Source: Anaerolineales bacterium UBA5195 (GTDB lineage Bacteria > Chloroflexota > Anaerolineae > Anaerolineales > Villigracilaceae). Taken from it: 64,000 nucleotides of DNA. The DNA lies in NCBI GenBank assembly GCA_002412925.1, contig DHVZ01000046.1:1-64000 (forward strand). Reading direction: 5' to 3'. Shown in pieces: positions 51,581 to 60,659 of the stretch (position 1 is the stretch's first letter; every line of letters starts with the position of its first letter). Under the pieces are notes generated by a model that saw only the letters and a program-made list of their open reading frames with translations, did no database searches and was not told the origin of the DNA. The position numbers and the translations under genes are program-made.

Positions 51581-52600
51581 TCAGGATACAAGCGCAACCG
51601 ATTCGCGCTCAACCAGTTCCGGGTGAATGATCAGTGTCATCCGTGCGGCATTGGGATTTTCGAGACGGAAAGATAACATCTGAACAGCAACCTGTCCCAT
51701 GGCAACGGTATCAACGTGCATGGTTGTCAGCTTCGGGCTGGCATGGGCCGCCAAAACAGTATCGTCATAACTGATAATGGACAAATCCTGCGGGATCTGG
51801 CGGCCAACTTCTCTGGCAGCCTGGATGGCTGAAACAGAGATTTCATCGTTGACACCAAATAGAGCCGTAATTTCAGGGTGTTCTCGTAAAAGCTGTTTTA
51901 CTTCTTCATATCCATGCGACCGGTTCACGTTGAAATCGGCGATATAGGTGTTCGTTATCGCAGCTTCTTTCAGCGCCCGCAGGTATCCAAAGCGTCGATC
52001 CCGCAGACTTGGGTATGCATCTATTTCGGTTCCCACCAAACCAATTTGCCGGTGTCCTTTTTTAAGCAAATATTCAACCGCTTGGTAAGAAGCCAGGAAA
52101 TTATCGGAAACAACTGCGTCATAACTTTCGGTATCAGAATAAGCATCCACCAGTACAATCGGATAGGTTCGCTTGCCAAGGACCGCCATCACAGTGTGAT
52201 CGACGAAGGCCCCAACCATCAACAAACCGTCCACATCCTCATGATCCAATAAAGGCAAATTTTCAACTGGATGATTATTCTCATCCACCGGCAAAGTCGC
52301 GTAAAGCAAACTGATGCCATTGCGACGACAGGCTTCTTCAATTCCACTCATCACCCTAGAATAAAAGGGATTCATCTGGGGTGTGACACTGGATTCCATT
52401 CGAACCAACATCCCGATTCGAGAAAGTTTCCCGCGTTTAGCCGGTGCCTTAACCTGATAGCCCAGGCGTTCAACAGCTTCCAAAACCCTCACGCGGGTCT
52501 CTGAAGAGATTCCAGGACGATTTCTTAAAACCAAGGAAACCGTCGAGAGAGAAACGCCGCTTTCCTGGGCGACATGGTTGATAGTCACGCGATCATTCAT
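51581..52600 (-). CDS. LacI family transcriptional regulator (first gene of the mannoside cluster)
   Basis: 339 residues. HTH VTINHVAQESGVSLSTVSLV is followed by the hinge region (RLGYQVKAPAKRGKLSRIGM) and a sugar-binding domain (LFGVNDEISVSAIQAAREVG, then LTTMHVDTVAMGQVAVQML). It ends 31 bp before the GH130 start. Two direct repeats just upstream may be its operator. Having two LacI regulators within 2 kb suggests two-signal control of the cluster. Confidence 0.93.
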   Translation of the reverse strand: MNDRVTINHVAQESGVSLSTVSLVLRNRPGISSETRVRVLEAVERLGYQVKAPAKRGKLSRIGMLVRMESSVTPQMNPFYSRVMSGIEEACRRNGISLLYATLPVDENNHPVENLPLLDHEDVDGLLMVGAFVDHTVMAVLGKRTYPIVLVDAYSDTESYDAVVSDNFLASYQAVEYLLKKGHRQIGLVGTEIDAYPSLRDRRFGYLRALKEAAITNTYIADFNVNRSHGYEEVKQLLREHPEITALFGVNDEISVSAIQAAREVGRQIPQDLSIISYDDTVLAAHASPKLTTMHVDTVAMGQVAVQMLSFRLENPNAARMTLIIHPELVERESVALVS

Positions 52601-52613
52601 CGGGAATTAGCTT

Positions 52614-52645
52614 TTTTACTAAATTATTTAATGTATTTTACTAAA
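52614..52645. promoter_or_regulatory. Paired direct repeats upstream of the LacI gene
   Basis: TTTTACTAAA occurs twice, 22 bp apart (two helical turns), within an A/T-rich tract directly before the LacI start. This is consistent with an operator overlapping the promoter. Confidence 0.5.
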
Positions 52646-52706
52646 AATAGCGCAGCCCGTCAAGCTGAATCCCGATGAAATAACCAACAAGCAACTTGCT
52701 TGGCAA

Positions 52707-52757
52707 CGCCTCAAAATGCGGGGGCCTCCATGGAGATTTCCAAGAAGCCAAGTTTTT
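52707..52757. repeat. Dispersed repeat, copy B
   Basis: CGCCTCAAAATGCGGGGGCC then GGAGATTTCCAAGAAGCC then AAGTTTTT, the same order as copies A (13552) and C (56801). It is flanked by CTTGGC...GCCAAG, so the RNA could fold into a hairpin ending in a T-run. Confidence 0.6.
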
Positions 52758-52887
52758 CGATTAGAAAAACAGAACTCATTACCATTTAGGATAGAACAAA
52801 GACGACCCGTTGAGAATCGGGTGTTTGGATGATTTTTATGTAAATATATGTAACAAAAAGGTCGGATAAAAATCACTTCTGGATGTT

Positions 52888-52933
52888 AAAAAGTTACCCA
52901 ACGCCGTATAATAAAAATGTTGGGTAACTTTTT
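52888..52933. promoter_or_regulatory. 15-bp inverted repeat flanking the -10 box of the LuxR gene
   Basis: AAAAAGTTACCCAAC and its exact complement flank a 16-nt centre that contains TATAAT (52907-52912). A regulator bound to both arms would cover the promoter. The right arm ends 19 nt before the ATG at 52953. Transcripts from this promoter would lack the left arm, so an RNA terminator role is unlikely. Confidence 0.65.
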
Positions 52934-52952
52934 TGTTACTGCGGAGACAGGC

Positions 52953-55934
52953 ATGCAAAAATCATTGGTAAAGGATGGAATTCTGCAAACAGATTTAACC
53001 TGCCTGCGCGTCGATTCGCCTGAATGGTTTTCCTGGCTGTCCGAGAATGGAAAATTTTCCTACACTGGAGAAAATGGGAACTTCACGGCACAAAGCGAAA
53101 CACGACGCAACCAGCGTTACTGGTATGCCTACCGTCGCTGCGCAGGGAAACTATCAAAAGCCTACCTGGGAAAAACAGAAGAATTGACCGGCGGTCGTCT
53201 GGAACAAGCCTGCGCCATCCTGGCCGGGAAAAAGCCCTACAAAAAGCCAGCAAAGGAAAATTCCCATCCCCGCGCCGAAACCTACATCGGCACTCCTTTT
53301 CTACCGTTGACCAAAGTCAACGTCCCGGTCTTACCCTACATCCTCGTCAACCGTCCTCGCCTCATTCGCCAGCTTAGCACCCCCCTGACCCTGATTTGCG
53401 CTCCCAGCGGGTTTGGCAAAAGCACCCTGCTCAATGATTGGAAACAAACCTGCGGATTCCCCGTTGCCTGGCTTTCTCTCGATGAAAATGATAACGAGCC
53501 TCGGCGATTCTGGTCTTCGCTGGTCATGGCTTTGCAAACCATCGAGCCTGAGTTTGGCAAAGAGCTGCTCTCTTACATTAATACGGCCGCTCTCTTCCAT
53601 ATCGATGAAATCATTTTTCACCTAGCAAACGAAATCGCGCATGCCTCAGCCGCCTCCCAACGCCTTGGGTTGGTCCTTGACGATTTCCACCACATCCAAA
53701 ATTCCGAAATTTACGATTTTATTCAGGGCTGGCTTGAGCACTTTTCACCCAACCTGCAGCTCGTTATCTCCGGACACACCCGACCTCCACTCTCTCTCGG
53801 GCATTTACGCGCCAAAGGCCTGCTGACTGAACTGGAAGCTCATGACCTGCGCTTTACCCAGACAGAAGGGATCCATTACCTGCAGCAATATCTCAAGGAA
53901 CCGCCATTGGCCTATGCCGACATTGAAAAACTGGTGAAACACACCGAGGGGTGGGCTGCCGGACTTACCTTGACGGCGCTGGCCATGGGCAAACAAGAGA
54001 ATCGCCGAGAGTTCATTGACACGTTTAGTGGCGCACATATTTATATGCGCGAGTATTTCATGGAAACTGTTCTGCAGCGCTCCAGCCCGCAAGTACAGGA
54101 ATTTCTGCTAAAAACGGCCATCTTGAAGCACCTGACAGGCAGTCTGTGTAACAGGCTGACCGGTCAAGCCGATGGCGACGAAATGTTGACACGTTTATGG
54201 GAGGAGAATCTGTTCATCATCCGCCTGGAGCAGCAGGGCTGGTACCGTTACCATGATTTCTTTGCCGAGATGCTCTCGAGCCAGCTCCAGATGCGCCATC
54301 CTGAAGAACTTCCTCGCCTGCATCAACGTGCAGCGCAATGGTACCGTGAACAATATGCACCCGCTGAGGCCATTTACCACTTACTAGCTACCGAAGCCTG
54401 GGAAGAAGCCGCTTCGCTGATGGAAGAAATGGCCCTGCGTGAGCTGGAGGAAACCGGGGAGGATTCGCGCCTGCTGCGTTGGCTGCAAGAATTACCAGAA
54501 AGCGTTGTCCAGAAACACAAAAACCTGCTCTTTGTTTACCTACGGCTGGCAAACAATGCCTTGCCTCAAAAAAAGATCGAAGGGTTTATCACAGGTATTG
54601 AAAGGAATATCTCCAATAAATCTGCAGTTTTGTTAACACGGGACGAACGCGATGTTTTGGCTGAGATCCAGCAAATTCGCCACATCTGGGCCCGAGGGGA
54701 CATCTTTACCCCTCCAGCACGGGCCGAAGACGAGTACGCTGCCAGGTGGGATCTGCTCAGTCGTCTTCACTTGCTCAAACCAGTCTACAGCCAGGATCAA
54801 AATTCACCTGAGGAGCCGATCATCGATTTGCTACACCTGGCCCAGACGCAACATAATCTTTTTGTCATCTTAATGGCCGGGGGAGTGCTAGCCAAACGAG
54901 CCAACCTCGCCGGGCAGTTACGCCGTAGTGAAAAGCTAGCCCGTCAGGTACTGGAGCAAGCCATTGCCCGGCGGGGAAAACTACCAGAACCGGCAAGCAT
55001 TGCGTTGGGAGAACTCAGTCAGGTACATCTCAACCGGAACCAAATAGAACTGGCGCAAAAATACCTTGTCCAGATAGCAGAAGTGGATCCCAATCCGGCC
55101 AGTACAAACATGCCCGTCCAAACTGCCATTTTGCGCGCCAAACTCCAGGTTGTGCAGGGCCAGGCAGAAGAAGCCCGCACCACAATCCAGGCAATCCGCA
55201 ATCTCCACCTGCGGCACCCATCTGGCTCGTGGACTGACGACGATCTCTTGATCTACGAAGCATTCATTTGTCTTCGCAGCGGAGATTACGCGTCAGCTGA
55301 GCAACTCATCAACGAATCAGCCAGCAGCCAGGAGCATCATTTGTCTAAGCTGGTACAGGCAGAAATTTTTCTAAAAAAAGAACACTTCGAAACGGCTGAA
55401 AAACTATTAAAAGAACTCATCCTTGGGTATCCAAATGGGATTGCTGTTGAACCGCTGATGGTGGTCCGTATTCCACTGGCGCTGGCATTCTTTGGGCAGC
55501 ACAAAATCAATCAAGCTCTCCAAGTGATGGCAGATGCCATTCGACTTGCCGCCCCCGAACGATTTATCCGTCCTTTCCTTGACAGCGGGACTGCATGTGT
55601 CACGCTGCTTTGGTTGGTTTTGCAACATGAAAACCTGACTAGTGAGGCACAGGCTTTCATCAAAGAATTGCTGCACCTGCTGGATCCAGATGAAGAACAT
55701 CCCCGGATTTCAAAAGCGGAAATGGAGACGCTTTCTGTGGCAGCTTCCATCAGCGCCAGGGAGCAGGAAGTCCTGCGCCTACTGCACGCCGGGCTTACCA
55801 GCCGCGAAATAGCCCAAAAACTCACCATCTGTGAAAGCACGGTAAAAACCCATCTGGGGAATATCTATACCAAACTCGGTGTCAATGGCCGGGTTCAGGC
55901 AATTACATCTGCCAGGGAATTAAACCTGGTTTAG
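52953..55934 (+). CDS. MalT-type LuxR regulator with an extra N-terminal domain
   Basis: About 993 residues from the ATG at 52953 (GGAG 6 nt upstream). Residues ~1-90 form an N-terminal domain (CLRVDSPEWFSWLSENGKFS, YWYAYRRCAGKLSKAYLGK) seen in some Chloroflexota LuxR proteins. Then come LPYILVNRPRLIRQLS, Walker A (CAPSGFGKSTLL), a Walker B-like LGLVLDDFHH, alpha-solenoid repeats, and a C-terminal LuxR HTH (SAREQEVLRLLHAGLTSREI, then TICESTVKTHLGNIYTKLGV). It is an ATP-dependent activator with unknown ligand. It diverges from the mannoside cluster and may regulate it (inference). Confidence 0.9.
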   Translation: MQKSLVKDGILQTDLTCLRVDSPEWFSWLSENGKFSYTGENGNFTAQSETRRNQRYWYAYRRCAGKLSKAYLGKTEELTGGRLEQACAILAGKKPYKKPAKENSHPRAETYIGTPFLPLTKVNVPVLPYILVNRPRLIRQLSTPLTLICAPSGFGKSTLLNDWKQTCGFPVAWLSLDENDNEPRRFWSSLVMALQTIEPEFGKELLSYINTAALFHIDEIIFHLANEIAHASAASQRLGLVLDDFHHIQNSEIYDFIQGWLEHFSPNLQLVISGHTRPPLSLGHLRAKGLLTELEAHDLRFTQTEGIHYLQQYLKEPPLAYADIEKLVKHTEGWAAGLTLTALAMGKQENRREFIDTFSGAHIYMREYFMETVLQRSSPQVQEFLLKTAILKHLTGSLCNRLTGQADGDEMLTRLWEENLFIIRLEQQGWYRYHDFFAEMLSSQLQMRHPEELPRLHQRAAQWYREQYAPAEAIYHLLATEAWEEAASLMEEMALRELEETGEDSRLLRWLQELPESVVQKHKNLLFVYLRLANNALPQKKIEGFITGIERNISNKSAVLLTRDERDVLAEIQQIRHIWARGDIFTPPARAEDEYAARWDLLSRLHLLKPVYSQDQNSPEEPIIDLLHLAQTQHNLFVILMAGGVLAKRANLAGQLRRSEKLARQVLEQAIARRGKLPEPASIALGELSQVHLNRNQIELAQKYLVQIAEVDPNPASTNMPVQTAILRAKLQVVQGQAEEARTTIQAIRNLHLRHPSGSWTDDDLLIYEAFICLRSGDYASAEQLINESASSQEHHLSKLVQAEIFLKKEHFETAEKLLKELILGYPNGIAVEPLMVVRIPLALAFFGQHKINQALQVMADAIRLAAPERFIRPFLDSGTACVTLLWLVLQHENLTSEAQAFIKELLHLLDPDEEHPRISKAEMETLSVAASISAREQEVLRLLHAGLTSREIAQKLTICESTVKTHLGNIYTKLGVNGRVQAITSARELNLV

Positions 55935-55954
55935 CGCTCCTGCTTTTAGAGCGC
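55934..55954 (+). terminator. Hairpin at the end of the LuxR gene
   Basis: GCGCTC / GAGCGC around 9 nt, overlapping the stop codon. No T-run follows; weak support. Confidence 0.35.
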
Positions 55955-56058
55955 CCGCAACGGGGATACATTTTCGTGTTTAATTTCCACTGGCTGGGGA
56001 GAGACCCCGAACCAGGCAGTCTCCCTTGCTTCTCGCACGGCTGGTTTCTTGCCGGCCT

Positions 56059-56673
56059 TTATCGGACAGCTTGGACCTTGAGCATGTTCGTCAGCACGCG
56101 AAACATTCCCGACATGCTGATTTGCTCCGGCTCCAGGAGCCACTGCACTTGCAGGCCATCCATCACAGCAAAGATCAGCACCGCCAGCATTTCGGCAGGA
56201 ATGTCCGCGCGGACTTCCCCGGCTTGTTGAGCCTGCGCAATCACCTGGGCCATCTGTTCGCGTTCGCGCTGGTAGCGCAGGGTGAAAAACTCGTGGGCCG
56301 GGTGAGCGGGGGAAATGCTTTCTGCCACCAGTAGGTTGAATAACTGCACTAGGCCAAAAACCGTTTCGTTATGTTCCACCAGTTCGATCCCCGCTTCGAG
56401 GAAGTGACTGCCTTCTTTTTGCAGGGTGGCGCGCATCCGTTCACTGTCAATCCGATCGCGTTCTTTGAGCACTTCCATCAACAGGTGGGTTTTGCTTGGA
56501 AAATGGTGCAGGAGGCCTGGCCCGGTCAGGTTGGCGGCGTTGGCAATTTCGGCCATTTTTGCGCCGTGAAAGCCCTGTCGGGCAAAGAAATCGGTGGCAG
56601 CCTGGATGATTTTTTCGCGGCTGGCGCGGGTACGCTCAGCCTGTGTGCGCCGGGGAGTTTGCAATTTGGTCAT
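56059..56673 (-). CDS. TetR family repressor
   Basis: About 204 residues from the ATG at 56673. The HTH is KIIQAATDFFARQGFHGAKM followed by ANLTGPGLLHHFPSKTHLL; a BetI-like C-terminal domain follows (ILIFAVMDGLQVQW-like, LAVLIFAVMDGLQVQWLLEP). TATAAT lies 6 nt before the ATG, so the mRNA is probably leaderless. It is divergent from an MFS transporter gene, and a 10-bp inverted repeat lies between them. Confidence 0.92.
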   Translation of the reverse strand: MTKLQTPRRTQAERTRASREKIIQAATDFFARQGFHGAKMAEIANAANLTGPGLLHHFPSKTHLLMEVLKERDRIDSERMRATLQKEGSHFLEAGIELVEHNETVFGLVQLFNLLVAESISPAHPAHEFFTLRYQREREQMAQVIAQAQQAGEVRADIPAEMLAVLIFAVMDGLQVQWLLEPEQISMSGMFRVLTNMLKVQAVR

Positions 56674-56698
56674 AACCCGATTATACGTCAAAACTCGC

Positions 56699-56726
56699 AA
56701 CTTACCTACCTTGTATTAGGTAAGTT
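56699..56726. promoter_or_regulatory. Shared operator between the TetR and MFS genes
   Basis: AACTTACCTA and TAGGTAAGTT are perfect arms around 8 nt. They sit at the -35 position of the TetR gene promoter, whose -10 TATAAT is at 56680-56685. Binding would repress the TetR gene and possibly the MFS gene. Confidence 0.75.
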
Positions 56727-56800
56727 TGTGAAGTAAAATCATTTTGAAATTTCAATCTGTCTTTCGATGCTGAGCTTTTCAGGGTCTCATAGGGTTTTTC

Positions 56801-56854
56801 CACCTGCCTCAAAATGCAGGACTGCGCCACAGAGATTCCCAAAGAGCTTCTTTT
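56801..56854. repeat. Dispersed repeat, copy C
   Basis: CACCTGCCTCAAAATGCAGG then AGAGATTCCCAAAGAG then TTCTTTT, related to copies A and B. It lies between the operator and the MFS start and contains a CCTGC...GCAGG hairpin. Confidence 0.6.
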
Positions 56855-56875
56855 CAACCTGATAGGGAGAAGTCC

Positions 56876-58078
56876 TTGAAACACTGGAAGAAGATTAAGC
56901 ATTACCCTAAAATCGGCCTGGTTCTGCTAGCCTATATCGCCTTCATTGCCCTGGGGATGCCCGATGGCCTGCTGGGCGTCGCCTGGCCTTCGATTCGCGT
57001 CAGTTTTTCGATTCCCCTGGATGCGATCGGGATGCTGCTGACCGCGTCAGTGGCAGGTTACATGACCTCCAGTTTTTTAAGCGGTCCCCTGATTGCGCGG
57101 CTGGGTGTTGGGAGAGTCCTGGCGGCAAGCTGTGCCCTGACCGGGTTGGGGTTGATTGGCTATACCCTGGTTCCGCAGTGGTGGATGCTGGTTTTGCTGG
57201 GCGTGGTTGCCGGTTTGGGAGCGGGCGCGATTGACGCCGGTCTCAACACTTATGTAGCCGCGCATTTTGGCGAGGGCCTGATGCAATGGCTGCACGCCAG
57301 CTACGGGATCGGTGTGACCCTGGGGCCAATCATCATGACCCTCGCGTTGACCGTCCTGAATTCGTGGCGCGTGGGCTACCAGGTTGTGGGCGGTTTCCAA
57401 CTTGCGCTGGCGACCTGTTTCGTGCTGACCCTGGCAATGTGGAATCAGAAAGATGCGCCTACGGGGAGCGAAGAACCGAAACGCCTGACAGATTATAAAA
57501 CGCCGCTGGGTGAAACCCTGCGCCAGCCGCGAGTCTGGTTGAGTGTGCTGCTGTTTTTCCTGTACGTTGGCGCTGAAGTCTCGCTCGGCACCTGGGCTTA
57601 TACCTTATTAATCGAGTCGCGCGGGATTGACCCGGCGATGGCAGGGTTTTGGGCTGGCAGTTACTGGGCAACCTTTACAATCGGACGGGTGGTGGCAGGC
57701 ATGTTTGCCAAACGGGTTGGGATCAAGCGCCTGGTGCTGGGCGGCCTGGTGGGCGCCTTGCTGGGCGCGGCTTTGCTGGGCTGGAATCCATTCGCGGCAG
57801 CCAACTTGCTCGCGGTGGCATTGATCGGTTTTGCAATTGCCCCGATTTTCCCGGCCTTAATGTCAGGCACCAGCCAGCGGGTGGGTGCGCATTTCGCCGC
57901 CAACACAATTGGGATGCAAATGACTGCGGCTGGTTTGGGAACGGCAGTCATCCCCAGCCTGATTGGGGTTCTCGCGCGCCGAAGTTCTCTGGAGATTATT
58001 CCGATCTGCTTGATCATGTTGTTTGCCGGGCTGCTCGGCGCCTATCTGCTGGCTGAGAACACTGGAGCCGAGGCATAA
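56876..58078 (+). CDS. MFS transporter (sugar/fucose-permease-like)
   Basis: 400 residues with twelve hydrophobic helices. The N-terminal AYIAFIALGMPDGLLGVAWP and the segment GAGAIDAGLNTYVAAHF are common in FucP/NarK-like permeases. The charged loop after helix 6 separates the halves. The start is TTG with GGGAGA ~7 nt upstream. A TetR gene is divergent from it and a GH3 gene follows after 81 bp, so it may bring in the substrate of that enzyme. Confidence 0.85.
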   Translation: MKHWKKIKHYPKIGLVLLAYIAFIALGMPDGLLGVAWPSIRVSFSIPLDAIGMLLTASVAGYMTSSFLSGPLIARLGVGRVLAASCALTGLGLIGYTLVPQWWMLVLLGVVAGLGAGAIDAGLNTYVAAHFGEGLMQWLHASYGIGVTLGPIIMTLALTVLNSWRVGYQVVGGFQLALATCFVLTLAMWNQKDAPTGSEEPKRLTDYKTPLGETLRQPRVWLSVLLFFLYVGAEVSLGTWAYTLLIESRGIDPAMAGFWAGSYWATFTIGRVVAGMFAKRVGIKRLVLGGLVGALLGAALLGWNPFAAANLLAVALIGFAIAPIFPALMSGTSQRVGAHFAANTIGMQMTAAGLGTAVIPSLIGVLARRSSLEIIPICLIMLFAGLLGAYLLAENTGAEA

Positions 58079-58159
58079 ATCCCCTTCCCTGGCGGTTGGA
58101 ATTGAGCCAGCCGCCAATCTAAACCTACGTATTCGTCCGTCCACCAGAAAGGAAACGCC

Positions 58160-60463
58160 ATGGAAGACCTTCAATCAATTATTGCCCAAATGACCCTCGA
58201 AGAAAAAGCCGCGCTCTGCACTGGCGCGAGCGCCTGGACGACCACCCCCATCGAACGCCTGGGTGTCCCCGAACTGCTTTGCTCCGACGGGCCTCATGGC
58301 GTCCGCCGCCAGGCAGATGTGAACGAGATGGGAGCAAAGAGCCTGCCTGCCACCTGCTTCCCAACCGCCTCCTGCCTGGCTTCCTCTTGGGACAGGGATT
58401 TGATTGCCAACATGGGACAGGCCCTGGCCGAAGAGTGCCTGGCCCTGGGAGTGGACATTTTGCTCGGCCCTGGCGTCAACATGAAGCGGTCGCCTCTCGG
58501 TGGCCGCAACTTCGAATATTTTTCTGAAGACCCCTTCCTGGCCGGAGAGCTGGCCGCCAGCTTCATCAACGGGATTCAATCCAAGGGAGTCGGCACCTCG
58601 CTCAAACATTTCGCGGTCAACAACCAGGAATTCCAGCGCTTCAGCATCAGCGCGGAAGTGGACGAGCGCACCCTGCGTGAAATTTACCTGCCGGCTTTTG
58701 AAAAGGCCGTCAAGCAAGCCCGACCCTGGAGTGTGATGTGCTCCTATAACAAAGTCAACGGCACCTTTGCCTCCGAACATCACCACCTGCTGACCGAAAT
58801 CCTAAAAGACGAATGGGGGTTTGAAGGCCTGGTGGTTTCAGACTGGGGCGCCGTACGCGACCGCGTCGCCGCGCTGAAGGGCGGCCTGGACTGGGAGATG
58901 CCCGGCCCACAGGAGCGTCGGGTCAAAGCCGTCGTCGAAGCGGTCCGCTCAGGCGAATTGGATGAAGCCATTTTGGACGAATCCGTCCGGCGGATTTTGC
59001 GAATCGTTTTTAAAGCCAAAGAGACCCCAAAGACCGGCAGCTTTGAGAGCGAGGCGCATCACAAACTGGCCCACCAAATCGCCAGCGAGGGGATGGTGCT
59101 GTTGAAAAACAACGGCCTCCTGCCGCTCAAAGCGCCGCAGCATATCGCCGTGGTCGGGCACGCGGCAGAAGAAGCCCACTTCCAGGGCGGTGGCAGCTCG
59201 CATATCAACCCGACAAAGGTGGCTGTGCCCTTTAAGGAACTCCAGGCCCAGGCCGGGAACGCTGAAATGACCTTTGCCGAAGGCTACCCGGCTGACAACT
59301 CTTTCCAACAACCCCTGATTGACCAGGCTGTCCAGCTTGCCCGGGCTGCCGAGGTCGCCATCCTCTACATTGCTTTGCCCTCTTTCAAAGAATCCGAAGG
59401 TTATGACCGCAAAGACCTGGACCTGACCAACCAGCAGGTGGCGTTGATCAAGGCCGTCAGCGCAGTGCAGCCCAATACCGTAGTCGTTTTGAACAACGGT
59501 TCACCGGTGGCGATGAGCGCCTGGATCGATGGCGTGGCAGCCGTCCTGGAAGCCTACATGATGGGTCAGGCCGGCGGCGCGGCGATCGCGGACATCCTCT
59601 TTGGAAAAGTCAACCCGAGCGGCAAACTGGCCGATACCTTCCCGCTCAAACTGGCGGATACCCCCGCATACCTGAACTGGCCGGGCAGCGCTGGTTGTGT
59701 CCGCCACGGTGAAGGCCTCTACATTGGTTATCGCTATTACGACGCCCGGGAGGTCCCGGTCCTATTCCCCTTTGGTTATGGGTTAAGCTACACCACGTTT
59801 GCGTACAGCAACCTGCGAGTCTCGGCTGAAACCTTCAAGGATGTGGAGGGGCTGACCGTCAGCTTGGAAGTCACCAACACTGGCAAGGTCGCGGGCAAGG
59901 AAGTTGTCCAGGTTTATGTGCATGACCGCGTTTCAGGGTTGGAGCGGCCCGTCAAGGAATTAAAAGGCTTCGCCAAAGTGGAACTCCAGCCGGGTGAGAC
60001 CAAAACCGTCGCAGTTGCATTAGATTTTCGCGCTTTTGCCTATTACCATCCCGAATACAAACAGTGGATCACAGAAGATGGCGAATTTGACATCCTGGTG
60101 GGCGCCTCCTCCATGGATCTGCGCCAATCGGCATCGGTCACGCTGCAATCGACGCTCACCCTGCCCTGTCTCCTCGACAAGGAATCGACCCTCAACGAGT
60201 GGATGGCGGATCCGCGCGGAAAGCAGGTGCTGGGCGGGCTGTATGCGCAAATTGAAGCCGAAATACGCAAGGTTTTTGGCGGTCAGGATCGCTACGGCGA
60301 GGCCGGGACTGAAAGCGATGGCCTGGCAATGGGCGATATCATGCAGATGATGAACGACATGCCGCTCTTCAGTGTACTGATGTTCCAGCAGGCCGCGCTG
60401 CCCATGCCGCCCGAGGAAATAGTGGCCGGGTTATTACAGCAGGCCCACAGCCTGGGTCAGTAA
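58160..60463 (+). CDS. GH3 family glycoside hydrolase (beta-glucosidase type)
   Basis: 767 residues. The N-terminal TIM barrel carries LCSDGPHGVRRQADVNEMGA, the LLGPGVNMKRSPLGGRNFEY loop and the nucleophile Asp in FEGLVVSDWGAVRDR. The alpha/beta sandwich follows, with AHFQGGGSSHINP. A fibronectin-III-like domain contains VLFPFGYGLSYTTFAYSNL. A C-terminal ~90-residue extension (RGKQVLGGLYAQIEAEIRKV) is seen in thermostable beta-glucosidases. No signal peptide is present, so it acts in the cytoplasm on imported oligosaccharides. The exact sugar (glucose, xylose or another) is not determined. Confidence 0.93.
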   Translation: MEDLQSIIAQMTLEEKAALCTGASAWTTTPIERLGVPELLCSDGPHGVRRQADVNEMGAKSLPATCFPTASCLASSWDRDLIANMGQALAEECLALGVDILLGPGVNMKRSPLGGRNFEYFSEDPFLAGELAASFINGIQSKGVGTSLKHFAVNNQEFQRFSISAEVDERTLREIYLPAFEKAVKQARPWSVMCSYNKVNGTFASEHHHLLTEILKDEWGFEGLVVSDWGAVRDRVAALKGGLDWEMPGPQERRVKAVVEAVRSGELDEAILDESVRRILRIVFKAKETPKTGSFESEAHHKLAHQIASEGMVLLKNNGLLPLKAPQHIAVVGHAAEEAHFQGGGSSHINPTKVAVPFKELQAQAGNAEMTFAEGYPADNSFQQPLIDQAVQLARAAEVAILYIALPSFKESEGYDRKDLDLTNQQVALIKAVSAVQPNTVVVLNNGSPVAMSAWIDGVAAVLEAYMMGQAGGAAIADILFGKVNPSGKLADTFPLKLADTPAYLNWPGSAGCVRHGEGLYIGYRYYDAREVPVLFPFGYGLSYTTFAYSNLRVSAETFKDVEGLTVSLEVTNTGKVAGKEVVQVYVHDRVSGLERPVKELKGFAKVELQPGETKTVAVALDFRAFAYYHPEYKQWITEDGEFDILVGASSMDLRQSASVTLQSTLTLPCLLDKESTLNEWMADPRGKQVLGGLYAQIEAEIRKVFGGQDRYGEAGTESDGLAMGDIMQMMNDMPLFSVLMFQQAALPMPPEEIVAGLLQQAHSLGQ

Positions 60464-60497
60464 TTTAGGTCGAGACCAAACCAACCGCCGGTAAGTG

Positions 60498-60659
60498 ATG
60501 GTCTGGGCCACATCCCTGCACGCTTTCATCCACGCGAACGGCTACGCTTTCGACGGAAAGACCCAGAAACACCACGAAATCTATCTCTCCGACCCGCGCA
60601 AAGCGGCATCGGAGAAGCTGAAAATCGTTATCCTCCGGCCGGTAAAAAATGAGTGCTAA
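60498..60659 (+). pseudogene. Truncated copy of the GyrI-like protein C-terminus
   Basis: From 60516 the frame reads LHAFIHANGYAFDGKTQKHH and then EIYLSDPRKAASEKLK, matching the last ~48 residues of the gene at 39473-40093. The DNA identity is also high. The rest of the domain is absent, so it is a fragment. It overlaps the end of the convergent GH15 gene by 4 bp. Confidence 0.85.
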
